Of a stretch of 64,000 nucleotides of DNA, positions 34,746-43,563 are shown in pieces. The stretch lies in the NCBI GenBank assembly GCA_038206235.1, contig JBBRBB010000019.1, positions 21,263-85,262 on the forward strand. Direction: 5' to 3'. A program made the position numbers and the translations under genes. The notes under the pieces are model-generated. The model was not told where the DNA came from. It saw nothing but the letters and a program-made list of their open reading frames with translations, and ran no database searches. The DNA comes from JBBRBB01 sp038206235 (lineage in GTDB: Bacteria; Bacteroidota; Bacteroidia; Chitinophagales; Chitinophagaceae). Positions within the stretch are counted from its first letter, which is position 1. Each line of letters begins with the position of its first letter.

Positions 34746-37700
34746 GTGAGACTGAAACAACTTGAAATAAAAGGCTTTAAAAGCTTTGCTGATAAAACGA
34801 TTGTAAATTTCGATGAGGGTATCACAGGCATCATTGGCCCCAATGGCTGCGGTAAAAGCAATATTATTGATGCAGTTCGCTGGGTAATTGGCGAGCAAAA
34901 AATTTCTGCGCTTCGCAGTGAAAATTTGGATGCACTTGTTTTTAATGGCTCCAAAACCCGCACCGCAAGCGGGCTTGCAGAGGTTAGCCTTACTTTTGAT
35001 AATACGAGAAATCTTTTGCCGACAGAATTTAGTACAGTTACAATTACACGCCGGTTTTTTAAAAATGGTGAAAGTGAATATCGTTTGAATGATGTATCCT
35101 GCCGCTTAAAAGATATCCATAATCTTTTTATGGATACAGGCGTAAGCACAGACAGCTATGCCATTATTGAACTGGCAATGGTAGATGATATTATTAAAGA
35201 CAAAGAGAATAGTCGCCGCCGGATGCTGGAACAAGCCGCCGGCATCACCATTTATAAAACACGAAAGAAAGAAGCCAGGCTAAAGCTCGAAGCCACAGAA
35301 AATGATATTAACCGCATAGAAGACCTTCTTTTCGAAATCAATAATCAATTAAAAACCCTCGAAAGCCAGGCAAGGAAAGCTGAGAAATATTACGAGATAA
35401 AAAAAGATTACCGCGAAGTTTCAATTGAATTAGCAAAAGCAAGCTTGCAGGATTTTAATGTTATTTATAAGGAGCTGAATGAACAGCAGCAAACTGAAAC
35501 AGATAAACGAACTCAATTAGAAGCTGAAATTGCAACCGCCGAAGCTGCAATTGAAAAAGAAAAACTCGAATTCATTGAACAGGAAAAGGCGCTGCAGGCA
35601 ATGCAGCACGCTTTTAATGAATTGCTGCAAAATCTTCGCACAAAAGAAAATGATAAAAATCTTGCAACGCAAAAGCTGCATTATCTAAAAGAAAAAGAAC
35701 AGAGCCTGAAAGATTTTCTTGAAAAAGCAGAGATGCAATTAAAAAATATTCAGGAATCTGTTCAGTTTACAAGCGTTCAAATTGAAGAAGAAGAAAAACG
35801 CTTAACTGAGCTGCAGCAAAAGGTTACTGATGAATTACAACAAACGGAACACAAAAGAAAAGTATTCGATGAGAAACGCCTGGTAATAGATTCGCTGCGA
35901 AATCAGCATACTCAAATACAGCGCAATCAATTTGATGCAGAAAAAACAGTGGCTGTGGCAGATACTTCAATTCATAACCTTGAGCGTACGCGCCTGCAAA
36001 TCACCAATGAAAGTGAGCATCGGCAATATGAGCTTCAGCAGTTGCAACATAAATTAGAAGAAAATGAAAACACGCTTAAAATAAAGCAAAGAGATTTAGA
36101 ACAACAGCAGCAATACCAGGAACAAACCAAAGAGCAGATATTACAATCGCAGGGAGCATTGGAAATCTTACGAAATAAACTTTCAGATGAAAACAGGAAG
36201 CTTGATTCAAAACGCAATGAGTATGATTTGCTAAAAAGCTTGATTGATTCCATGGAAGGTTATCCTGAAAGTGTAAAATTTCTGCACGATAATCCGGATT
36301 GGAATTTTAAAGCGCCCATACTTTCAGATATAATCTATGTGCAGGAAGAATATCGCACTGCAGTTGAAAATGTTTTGGAACCTTATCTTAATTATTATGT
36401 TGTCAATAATTTGGAGCAGGGCTTACAAGCAATTCAGTTACTTGATGCGAATAAAAAAGGCAAAGCCAATTTTTTTTTACTTAATAAGCTGGAAGAAAAG
36501 TTTGAAAATATAAGCTCTCAATCTGCGCATCAGCCCGCTAATACAATTCCCGCTTTGACGGTAATTGAAGTTGATAAGCAACATCGCAAGCTTGCCGAAT
36601 ATCTCTTGCAAAATGTATTCATTGCAGAAGATGATGAAGCTATTGCGAACAGTAACGGTGCTGTGATATTGGAAAAAACAGGGAAATATGTAAAAGGAAA
36701 ATATACACTTACAGGTGGCAGCGTTGGATTGTTTGAAGGTAAAAAAATCGGTCGTGTAAAAAATCTGGAAAAATTGAACGATGAAATTGTATTACAGCAA
36801 GCAGTCGTAAATTCTTTAAGCAATGAGATAGCACAAAAGCATGACGAAGTGCTCGGTTATAATGAGCAGCTCGAAGAGAATGTTACAGAACAAACCATCG
36901 CTGAAATTAACCAGTTAACCAACAATGTTTTCTCCCTGAAAAATAAAATAGAAAATTTGCAGGCAAGTGAACATCATGCACAGCAACGGTTGCAGGATAT
37001 TGATGCCCGGTTGCAAAATGAACAATCTTCAATTAAATCAACCCGCAATTTATTGCAACAGTTTAACGAAGAATTACTGCAAACTTCGGTGCAGATGAAT
37101 GTAACTGAAGAAGATTATAAGCTATCCGAAAATGAATACAATGCCGCTTCTCATCAATACAACGAAACCAATTTATTATTTACAAAACAGCAAAGTAAAA
37201 TACACGCCTTAAAACGGGAGCTTGAATTCAAAGAAAAGCAGCTACAGCAATTGCATCAGCAAATAAATGAAAATAATATTCAGCTATCAGAATCTGCTGA
37301 AAATATTATTATAGGCGAACATGTATTGGTTGAAACAGAAGAAGAATTAATAACTCTCATGAAAAACAGGGACGAAGAGGAGAGATTATTAAACCAGGCG
37401 GACCATGCATATTATAATCACCGAAATATATTGCAGGAAAAAGAGAGCGAACTGCGGCATAAAGCTAAAAGCAGGGAAATGATTGAGCATTTGCTTGCAG
37501 ATATAAAAGACAGGCTCAATGAATTAAAGCTGCAACTGGCAGGCATGAAGGAAAGATTGAGCGTTGAATTTAGAATTGAGCTTGATGATATACTTGACCA
37601 GGAACGAACCACCGATTCATCTCTTGAAGAATTACAAACAGCATCAGACAGAATGAAGAAGCGGCTTGAAAATATTGGTGAGATAAATCCCACTGCCATT

Positions 37701-38279
37701 GAAGCTTTTCAGGAAATGAAGAAACGCTATGAATTTATTCTTGAGCAAAAGAATGACCTTGTAAGTGCAAAAGAAAGCTTACTGCAAACAATACAGGAAG
37801 TAGAAGCCACAGCTAATCAGCAGTTTTTGCAAACATTTAATGTTGTGAGAGAGAACTTCCAAAAAGTTTTCAAGGCTTTATTTTCAGAAGAAGATACTGC
37901 GGATTTAATTCTTGAAAACCCGGATAATCTGGCTGAAACATCCATAGATATTATCGCCAAGCCAAAGGGGAAAAGGCCATCCTCAATAACTCAACTTAGC
38001 GGTGGCGAAAAAACGCTCACTGCAACTGCATTGCTGTTTGCTATATATCTCATAAAGCCTGCGCCCTTCTGTATTCTCGATGAAGTAGATGCCCCGCTTG
38101 ATGATGCAAACGTTCATAAGTTCACACAAATGATTCACCAGTTTAGTGAAAACTCGCAGTTCATCATCGTTACGCACAACAAAATGACCATGAGTTCTGT
38201 AGATGTTATTTACGGAGTAACCATGCAGGAAGCTGGTGTAAGCAAGCTGGTGCCTGTAGATTTCAGAAGCTTGAATTGA
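34746..38279 (+). CDS. smc: Chromosome segregation protein SMC
   Basis: 1177 residues starting with GTG; no nearby ATG keeps the conserved MRLKQLEIKGFKSFADKT opening. Walker A GPNGCGKSN (31-39), two long coiled coils (about 170-500 and 680-1000) around the hinge (GYPESVKFLHDNP onward), the ABC signature LSGGEKTLTATALLFA, and Walker B FCILDEVDAPLDDANV. SMC dimers compact and separate the chromosome with ScpA/ScpB. A roughly 60-base copy of part of its 3' region occurs at 38925-38987. Confidence 0.95.
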   Translation: MRLKQLEIKGFKSFADKTIVNFDEGITGIIGPNGCGKSNIIDAVRWVIGEQKISALRSENLDALVFNGSKTRTASGLAEVSLTFDNTRNLLPTEFSTVTITRRFFKNGESEYRLNDVSCRLKDIHNLFMDTGVSTDSYAIIELAMVDDIIKDKENSRRRMLEQAAGITIYKTRKKEARLKLEATENDINRIEDLLFEINNQLKTLESQARKAEKYYEIKKDYREVSIELAKASLQDFNVIYKELNEQQQTETDKRTQLEAEIATAEAAIEKEKLEFIEQEKALQAMQHAFNELLQNLRTKENDKNLATQKLHYLKEKEQSLKDFLEKAEMQLKNIQESVQFTSVQIEEEEKRLTELQQKVTDELQQTEHKRKVFDEKRLVIDSLRNQHTQIQRNQFDAEKTVAVADTSIHNLERTRLQITNESEHRQYELQQLQHKLEENENTLKIKQRDLEQQQQYQEQTKEQILQSQGALEILRNKLSDENRKLDSKRNEYDLLKSLIDSMEGYPESVKFLHDNPDWNFKAPILSDIIYVQEEYRTAVENVLEPYLNYYVVNNLEQGLQAIQLLDANKKGKANFFLLNKLEEKFENISSQSAHQPANTIPALTVIEVDKQHRKLAEYLLQNVFIAEDDEAIANSNGAVILEKTGKYVKGKYTLTGGSVGLFEGKKIGRVKNLEKLNDEIVLQQAVVNSLSNEIAQKHDEVLGYNEQLEENVTEQTIAEINQLTNNVFSLKNKIENLQASEHHAQQRLQDIDARLQNEQSSIKSTRNLLQQFNEELLQTSVQMNVTEEDYKLSENEYNAASHQYNETNLLFTKQQSKIHALKRELEFKEKQLQQLHQQINENNIQLSESAENIIIGEHVLVETEEELITLMKNRDEEERLLNQADHAYYNHRNILQEKESELRHKAKSREMIEHLLADIKDRLNELKLQLAGMKERLSVEFRIELDDILDQERTTDSSLEELQTASDRMKKRLENIGEINPTAIEAFQEMKKRYEFILEQKNDLVSAKESLLQTIQEVEATANQQFLQTFNVVRENFQKVFKALFSEEDTADLILENPDNLAETSIDIIAKPKGKRPSSITQLSGGEKTLTATALLFAIYLIKPAPFCILDEVDAPLDDANVHKFTQMIHQFSENSQFIIVTHNKMTMSSVDVIYGVTMQEAGVSKLVPVDFRSLN

Positions 38280-38366
38280 TATTTCAACATCATATCCAAA
38301 GTTTTAAAGCAACGATGCACATGTATTCTTAATTATTCGATTGTTGCTTTTATTTATCTTTGCATT

Positions 38367-38585
38367 ATGATAGGACTTACGCTACACAGTATTACCAATA
38401 CAAATCAATTACAGCTTAATATACCAGATGAGTTGAAGGGTATTGAGTTGCAAATTATTATTCTGCCGGCCGTAAATAATAACCACCAGCCAATTGAGTT
38501 TTTTTCAGACATTGAACTGCAGCAATTGCCAACTGTTCAATTAGGAACATCATTACTTGATAATGAAGATTTCAGCAAATGGTAG
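38367..38585 (+). CDS. Probable antitoxin of a PemK/MazF-like pair
   Basis: 72 residues: a strand-rich opening (LTLHSITNTNQLQLNIPDEL, ELQIIILPAV) like small DNA-binding antitoxins, then an acidic tail (LLDNEDFSKW) of the kind that wraps a toxin. A TATCTTTG box at 38355-38362 lies only 4 bases before the ATG, so the mRNA would be essentially leaderless. The toxin frame begins 7 bases before this stop but is broken, so this may be an orphan antitoxin. Confidence 0.55.
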   Translation: MIGLTLHSITNTNQLQLNIPDELKGIELQIIILPAVNNNHQPIEFFSDIELQQLPTVQLGTSLLDNEDFSKW

Positions 38586-38892
38586 GTGAAATACATTTAG
38601 CGAATATTTATTTTACCGATGCCTCAATAGCCAAAGTAAGACTTATACTATTATGAAAGCTAAACAGTTTTAATGATATATTGTATTTGCCTCTTACAAG
38701 CAACACCGGCACTAAGGGCATAAGTATTGATAATTATGATTTGAAAGAGGGCTACCTGCCAAAAACTTCTATTGTTGTTTATAAAAAAAAGGGGTAATAG
38801 CGAGAACTCTGCTTATAAAAAAAATAGCACCCCTAAACCATAATACACACATGTATATCATTAACGAATCGGTAAAATTTTTAAGTCAATAA
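38579..38892 (+). pseudogene. PemK/MazF-like toxin, inactivated
   Basis: From ATG 38579 the frame reads MVGEIHLANIYFTDASIAK, meets an in-frame TGA at 38654-38656, and continues in the same frame with FNDILYLPLTSNTGTKG and IDNYDLKEGYLPKTSIVVYK, typical of PemK/MazF toxins. After the A8G4 run (38773-38784) a shift of one base restores a plausible end (GVIARTLLIKKIAPLN to SVKFLSQ, stop 38890-38892). So one nonsense change and one frameshift have killed the toxin, while the antitoxin-like gene remains open. Confidence 0.6.
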
Positions 38893-38924
38893 TTCAGCAG
38901 AGTTTTAAAGACTCTTCTTACACT

Positions 38925-38987
38925 GAAAATCTTGCTGAAACATCCATAGATATTATTGCCAAGCCCGGGGGGAACGCCATCCTCAAT
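38925..38987 (+). repeat. Duplicated fragment of smc
   Basis: About 60 bases repeat, with few changes, the smc stretch 37924-37987: both contain GCTGAAACATCCATAGATAT, then GCCAAGCC and GCCATCCTCAAT. It is non-coding here. The intergenic region 38893-39221 otherwise holds palindromic repeats and no gene. Confidence 0.7.
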
Positions 38988-39008
38988 GTGTGATGTATGA
39001 TTGTGTTT

Positions 39009-39039
39009 AAGTCCCCCGTTGGGGGATTTAGGGGGCTTA
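39009..39039. repeat. Palindromic intergenic element
   Basis: AAGTCCCCCGTTGGGGGATT followed by TAGGGGGCTT. The same element, slightly changed, occurs at 52479-52511 inside the end of the exonuclease gene. A related CCCGCCTGAGGCGAGAC hairpin follows at about 39055. Confidence 0.65.
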
Positions 39040-39221
39040 AAAAATAAGGGCATCCCGCCTGAGGCGAGACACCCTGTTTTAACCCTGCTGCAAAAAGCTA
39101 TTTTGTAAACTGTTATTCCTTCTTGAGACTTGGCTGCTTTCTTCAGGTTTAAAATATCAAAAAAAATTTTTTATTTTGACAGTTTGCACCACAAACAAGA
39201 TTACAAATAACTTCGCTCTGC

Positions 39222-39533
39222 ATGAATAGAATTGAAAAACTACTGGAATATCTGCAGGCGGAGCCTAAAGACAATTTTCTGCGTCATGCGCTTGCACTCG
39301 AATATATAAAGATTGATGACGATACAAAAGCAAGACTTTTATTTGAAGCCATTTTAAATGATTCACCCAAGTATATCGGCTCGTATTATCACTTAGGTAA
39401 ATTATTAGAAAGAGCAGGGGAGAAGGAGACTGCAATTGAATGTTACGAAAAGGGTATGGCAGTTGCAAAAGAAATAGATGAAAGTCATGCATACAATGAA
39501 CTGCAGGCTGCTCGGGAAGATTTAGTTTATTGA
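39222..39533 (+). CDS. Tetratricopeptide-repeat protein, short
   Basis: 103 residues with two to three TPR-like helix pairs: NFLRHALALEYIKIDDDTKA, ARLLFEAILNDSPKYIGSYY, GKLLERAGEKETAIECYEKG. There is no signal peptide, so it is cytoplasmic. TPRs bind partner proteins; none is suggested by position (glnS follows after a tandem repeat). Confidence 0.75.
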   Translation: MNRIEKLLEYLQAEPKDNFLRHALALEYIKIDDDTKARLLFEAILNDSPKYIGSYYHLGKLLERAGEKETAIECYEKGMAVAKEIDESHAYNELQAAREDLVY

Positions 39534-39545
39534 CCATCCTTCAAT

Positions 39546-39690
39546 TCACTTCAACTGCGAACTGTCAACTGCAACCGTCAACTGCCAACTGTCAACTATC
39601 AACTGTCAACTGCCAACCGTCAACTGCCAACTGTCAACTGCCAACTGCCAACTGTCAACTGCCAACTGCCAACTGTCAACTGCCAACTAT
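39546..39690. repeat. 7-bp tandem repeat (CAACTGY)
   Basis: About 20 consecutive copies of a heptamer, CAACTGC or CAACTGT with a few variants (CAACCGT, CAACTAT), fill the gap between the TPR gene and glnS and end about 20 bases before the glnS promoter box. Confidence 0.8.
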
Positions 39691-39708
39691 CATCTATCAT
39701 CAATAAAT

Positions 39709-39716
39709 TATCTTTG
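39709..39716 (+). promoter_or_regulatory. Putative -7 box for glnS (leaderless start)
   Basis: TATCTTTG matches TAnnTTTG and ends 4 bases before the glnS ATG, so transcription would begin at or within a few bases of the start codon. The same arrangement precedes the antitoxin-like gene at 38367. Confidence 0.5.
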
Positions 39717-39720
39717 CCGC

Positions 39721-41382
39721 ATGACTGAAGAAAAAAGCCTCAACTTTATTGAAGAAATTATTGAAGAAGATTTGAAGAGTGGAAAATACAAATCCATCCT
39801 TACCCGTTTTCCGCCAGAGCCAAATGGTTATTTGCATATTGGTCATGCAAAAAGCATTTGCTTAAATTTTGGGTTGGCTTTAAAATATGGAGGAAAAACC
39901 AATCTTCGTTTCGATGATACAAACCCCTCTACAGAAGAAACAGAATATGTTGAAAGCATAAAGCATGATGTGGAATGGCTTGGCTTTACGTGGGCGAATG
40001 AATTGTATGCGAGTGATTACTTTCCTGATTTATATGAATTTGCTGTAAAGCTGATAAACAAAGGGTTTGCTTATGTTGATGACAGCACGAGTGAAGAGAT
40101 AGCTGCACAAAAAGGTACGCCAACACAACCCGGAACCGAAAGCCCTTATCGTAAAAGGAGCATAGAAGAAAACCTGCAATTATTTGCTGAAATGAAAGCC
40201 GGCAAATATGAAGATGGCGCAAAAGTATTGCGTGCAAAAATTGATATGGCTTCACCCAACATGCACTTGCGGGATCCTGTAATGTATCGCATAAAACATG
40301 CAGAGCATCACCGTACAAAAGATGAATGGTGCATTTATCCTATGTACGATTTTGCACACGGGCAAAGTGATTCAATTGAAAAAATTACGCACTCCATTTG
40401 TACGCTGGAATTTGTTCCGCATCGCCCCTTATATGATTGGTACATTGAGCAGCTTGAAATTTTTCCCAGTCATCAATATGAGTTTGCAAGATTGAATATG
40501 AGTTATACCGTGATGAGCAAACGCAAGCTGCTGCAATTGGTAAATGAAAGATTTGTTGATGGATGGGACGATCCCCGGATGCCCACTATCAGCGCATTTC
40601 GCAGAAAAGGTTTTACACCGGAAAGCATCAGGGATTTTTGCGAACGCATCGGTGTTGCCAAAAGAGATAATTTGATTGATGTTGAACTTTTGGAATTTTG
40701 TGTAAGAGAACATCTTAATAAAATTGCCTTGCGAAGAATGGTAGTTTTTGATGCGTTGAAAGTTATTATCACCAATTATCCTGAAGGCAAAACAGAAACG
40801 ATGCAAAGTGAAAATAATCCTGAAGATGAAAAAACTACTTACAGAGAAATTCCATTCAGCAGGGAAATTTATATAGAAAGAGAAGACTTCATGGAACATC
40901 CTTCCAAAAAATATTTTCGTCTTGCGCCGGGGCAAATGGTGCGATTAAAAAGCGCTTACATAATTAAATGCGATGAGGTGATAAAAGATGATGCAGGCAA
41001 TATTGCAGAAGTAAGATGCACTTATATACCTGAAAGCAAAAGCGGCAACGATGTATCGGGCATTCATGTAAAGGGAACATTGCATTGGGTAAGTGTTCGC
41101 CATGCAGTAAGTGCAGAATTAAGATTGTACCACAGGTTATTTAAGGTGGAAAATCCAAATGCTGAAGAAGGCGATTTTAAAGAATATATAAATCCCGATT
41201 CATTGCAGATTATTCAGGCTGCATTCGCAGAGCCTGAATTGCGCAAAGCAAAACTTGAAGAACGATACCAATTTTTGCGCAAAGGATATTTTTGTTTAGA
41301 TAAAGATGCGAGTGAAGAGAAACTTGTATTCAACAGAACAGTTACTTTAAAAGAAACGTGGGCAAAGGAAAAGAAGAAATAA
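39721..41382 (+). CDS. glnS: Glutaminyl-tRNA synthetase
   Basis: A 553-residue class I synthetase that charges tRNA-Gln. HIGH motif at 39-42 (PPEPNGYLHIGHAKSI), GlnRS-specific RFDDTNPSTEETEYV, the KMSKS equivalent VMSKRKLLQL near 263, and the C-terminal anticodon-binding beta barrels (KGTLHWVSVRHAVSAELRLY). Length and the DDP-x-M (WDDPRMPTISAFRRKG) region distinguish it from GltX. Its presence implies direct Gln-tRNA synthesis rather than the amidotransferase route alone. Confidence 0.95.
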   Translation: MTEEKSLNFIEEIIEEDLKSGKYKSILTRFPPEPNGYLHIGHAKSICLNFGLALKYGGKTNLRFDDTNPSTEETEYVESIKHDVEWLGFTWANELYASDYFPDLYEFAVKLINKGFAYVDDSTSEEIAAQKGTPTQPGTESPYRKRSIEENLQLFAEMKAGKYEDGAKVLRAKIDMASPNMHLRDPVMYRIKHAEHHRTKDEWCIYPMYDFAHGQSDSIEKITHSICTLEFVPHRPLYDWYIEQLEIFPSHQYEFARLNMSYTVMSKRKLLQLVNERFVDGWDDPRMPTISAFRRKGFTPESIRDFCERIGVAKRDNLIDVELLEFCVREHLNKIALRRMVVFDALKVIITNYPEGKTETMQSENNPEDEKTTYREIPFSREIYIEREDFMEHPSKKYFRLAPGQMVRLKSAYIIKCDEVIKDDAGNIAEVRCTYIPESKSGNDVSGIHVKGTLHWVSVRHAVSAELRLYHRLFKVENPNAEEGDFKEYINPDSLQIIQAAFAEPELRKAKLEERYQFLRKGYFCLDKDASEEKLVFNRTVTLKETWAKEKKK

Positions 41383-41407
41383 ATTATTAAATACTAACGA
41401 ACAAATT

Positions 41408-41890
41408 ATGCAAAAAAATTATTGGTTGAAACTATTAAAGTTTTTAACAGTTTGCCTGTTATTAGCCGATTGGTGCCAGGCTCAATCCAACAGGGATTTG
41501 TCAGATTCGAAGAGCTTATATGATACGATTGCTCACGTTGACAGCGTTTTGTTTAATGCTTATAACAATCATGATGTAGAGAAAATGAAAATTTTTTTTA
41601 CACAGGATTTGGAATTCTATCACGACAGGGATGGTTTAGTTACTTATGAACAGGTAACAAATGGTTTTAAAAATGTTTTTGAAAAAAACAGTGATATAAG
41701 AAGAGAGCTTGTGAAGGGCAGTCTTGAAGTTTATTCGCTTAAAGATTATGGGGCTATAGAAATTGGTGCACACCGTTTTTGCCATACAGAAAATGAGAAA
41801 GAAGATTGCGGCACATTTAAGTTTGTTATGGTTTGGAAGAAGAAAGATGGTGAATGGAAAATTTCAAGGGTGATAAGTTATGGGCATTAG
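41408..41890 (+). CDS. DUF4440/SnoaL-like (NTF2 fold) exported protein
   Basis: 160 residues: signal peptide to WCQAQ, then an NTF2-like cone (IAHVDSVLFNAYNNHDVEKM, FFTQDLEFYHDRDGL, GTFKFVMVWKKKDGEWKIS). Family members are small ligand-binding or isomerase-like proteins; without conserved active-site residues the role cannot be named. It is 25 bases downstream of glnS but is probably unrelated to it in function. Confidence 0.75.
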   Translation: MQKNYWLKLLKFLTVCLLLADWCQAQSNRDLSDSKSLYDTIAHVDSVLFNAYNNHDVEKMKIFFTQDLEFYHDRDGLVTYEQVTNGFKNVFEKNSDIRRELVKGSLEVYSLKDYGAIEIGAHRFCHTENEKEDCGTFKFVMVWKKKDGEWKISRVISYGH

Positions 41891-41926
41891 AAGATTTAAA
41901 CAGAAACAAAATTAACTATCGCAACT

Positions 41927-42700
41927 TCACTGCATCTCCTCCAGCATTTTCTTTCCTTCTGCTTTAATAGCCGCATCATCGTAAGTGCGGTTGGGTAATT
42001 TGATGAGCTTGTTTAAAACATCAATTTCTTTCGCAGGCTCCCTGTCTAAATCATAAGCTTTTGCGAGATAGAGATAATTTTCTGCAAAATAGGGTTCCAG
42101 GCTTTTGCATTTTTCCATATAATAAATTGCTGAATCGGTATTTGCTTTTGGCAGGCCGCTATAAAAAGTTTTTGCAGCAACTTTTTTTACCCAGGAAAGA
42201 TTTTCAATTTTATAATGCCACATGCCCGCAATGTAATTCGCTTTAGCATGATTGGGATTTATGGCAAGTGTTTTTTCAACATATATTTTTGTTTGCTTCA
42301 CATAGTTCACTGCAATTTTTGTATCAAGCTCCACCCTTGATATTTTTCCATACACCAGAGCCATTGCATAGTTTGCATCTGCATTATTTGCATCAACAGT
42401 AATTGCTTTTTTTGCAAACTCTTCAGCAATCTTATAATGCTTGTATTGCCCGCTCTTTTCGGTTTCTCTTGCACCAATGCTGCAGGTAAGCTCTGTGCAT
42501 TTTACCAATGCATTTACGTTTGATGATTCTATGGAAGCAATTTGCTTATAAACTTCCAAAGCCTCCGCTTCTTTGAACTGATGCTCAAAATTCACAGCTT
42601 TATTAAGAAGACCATTTGTGTCTTGTGATTGTGCAAAAGCGGATAAAAAGAGAGAAAGAAAAATGATTGATGACTTTACTGCTAAGATATTTTTATTCAC
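41927..42700 (-). CDS. Exported tetratricopeptide-repeat protein
   Basis: 257 residues with a signal peptide (ending AFAQ) and several TPR units: KEAEALEVYKQIASIESSNV, FAKKAITVDANNADANYAMA, YVEKTLAINPNHAKANYIAG, CKSLEPYFAENYLYLAKAYD. It is a periplasmic scaffold-type protein of the sort common in Bacteroidota; binding partner unknown. Convergent with the DUF4440-type gene. Confidence 0.8.
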   Translation of the reverse strand: MNKNILAVKSSIIFLSLFLSAFAQSQDTNGLLNKAVNFEHQFKEAEALEVYKQIASIESSNVNALVKCTELTCSIGARETEKSGQYKHYKIAEEFAKKAITVDANNADANYAMALVYGKISRVELDTKIAVNYVKQTKIYVEKTLAINPNHAKANYIAGMWHYKIENLSWVKKVAAKTFYSGLPKANTDSAIYYMEKCKSLEPYFAENYLYLAKAYDLDREPAKEIDVLNKLIKLPNRTYDDAAIKAEGKKMLEEMQ

Positions 42701-42779
42701 GTATCAATTATGTTTTTTACTAACGTACAAGTAACATACAACATTTGCTGCATTGAGCTTTTTTGCTGTTAATTAAATT

Positions 42780-43151
42780 TTAATGTTGCCTTCTTGTATA
42801 TCGTTTTAATTCATACGAAACAGATATGGAGCCTTCAAAACCGGTAAGCGGCGGGGTAACTTTTTTTATTTCTATAAGTACATCTTCAACCTGTAAAAAT
42901 GAAGAAAAAATGTCTGAAGCAATTTCTGTGGCAAGTGTTTCGAGAAGCGGTGTAGGTACATCCATCCTTTCTTTTATTAGGCGGTAGACTGATGTATAAT
43001 CAATGATTTCTGTCATGTAATGAACCGGAATTGATTTCGGTTCATAAAGCAGGGTTGCATTCACTTCGAACTCACCACCGATTTTTTTTTCTTCTTCGTG
43101 TATGCCGTGAAAGGAGTGAAAGCGCAAACCTGATAAATGTATTTTAAGCAT
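42780..43151 (-). CDS. folB: Dihydroneopterin aldolase
   Basis: 123 residues with the FolB fold: HLSGLRFHSFHGIHEEEKKI (substrate-binding glutamate and the HG-x-x-x-E turn), DYTSVYRLIKERMDVPTPLL with the anchoring Y/E region, then LIEIKKVTPPLTGFEGSISV with the catalytic lysine. It converts 7,8-dihydroneopterin to 6-hydroxymethyl-dihydropterin in folate synthesis. Monocistronic here. Confidence 0.9.
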   Translation of the reverse strand: MLKIHLSGLRFHSFHGIHEEEKKIGGEFEVNATLLYEPKSIPVHYMTEIIDYTSVYRLIKERMDVPTPLLETLATEIASDIFSSFLQVEDVLIEIKKVTPPLTGFEGSISVSYELKRYTRRQH

Positions 43152-43194
43152 GATATCTTTATTTAATTGGAATCAGCGGGAAAGATAATTAACC

Positions 43195-43563
43195 TCATTT
43201 GAATTTGATGCGTGTATCAAAAATAAAATCTTCTGCGTCATGTATAGAAAAAGAAGCACTTGCTTTATGAAGCGGATTTAAAATATAATTATATTCAGCA
43301 GGGATTATTGCAGAAGGAATTTTAATCACAGAGTATTCCATTTTTTTCAAGAGGACTGTTCCAAAATCTTTTGTTGATGCAGGTGCAGGTATAGCTTGCC
43401 AGTTATCGGGCAAATCATTTACTTTCAATTCTAAAATATTATTTTCAGGAATGTTGATTGAAGTGATGCTTAATGCTCTGGGAATATCATCAATATTTAC
43501 GTTTACGGAATATTCTAATACGCAAAGTGCACGATTTTCTGAGAAATCTTCAAACAGAAAATT
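43195..43563 (-). pseudogene. RES-domain protein, 5'-truncated
   Basis: The open frame from the end of pruA to 43195 reads FEDFSENRALCVLEYSVN, DDIPRALSITSINIPENN, PDNWQAIPAPASTKDFG, VIKIPSAIIPAEYNYILNPL and FIFDTRIKFK. This is the C-terminal two thirds of a RES (NAD-degrading toxin) domain, including the R-A-L-x-x-L-E and P-S-A-I-x-P-x-E-x-N-Y blocks. The first 35-40 residues, with the first catalytic arginine, are missing because the frame runs into pruA, and there is no ATG before residue MKVND (43428). No Xre/MbcA-like antitoxin gene lies beside it. Non-functional remnant. Confidence 0.65.
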
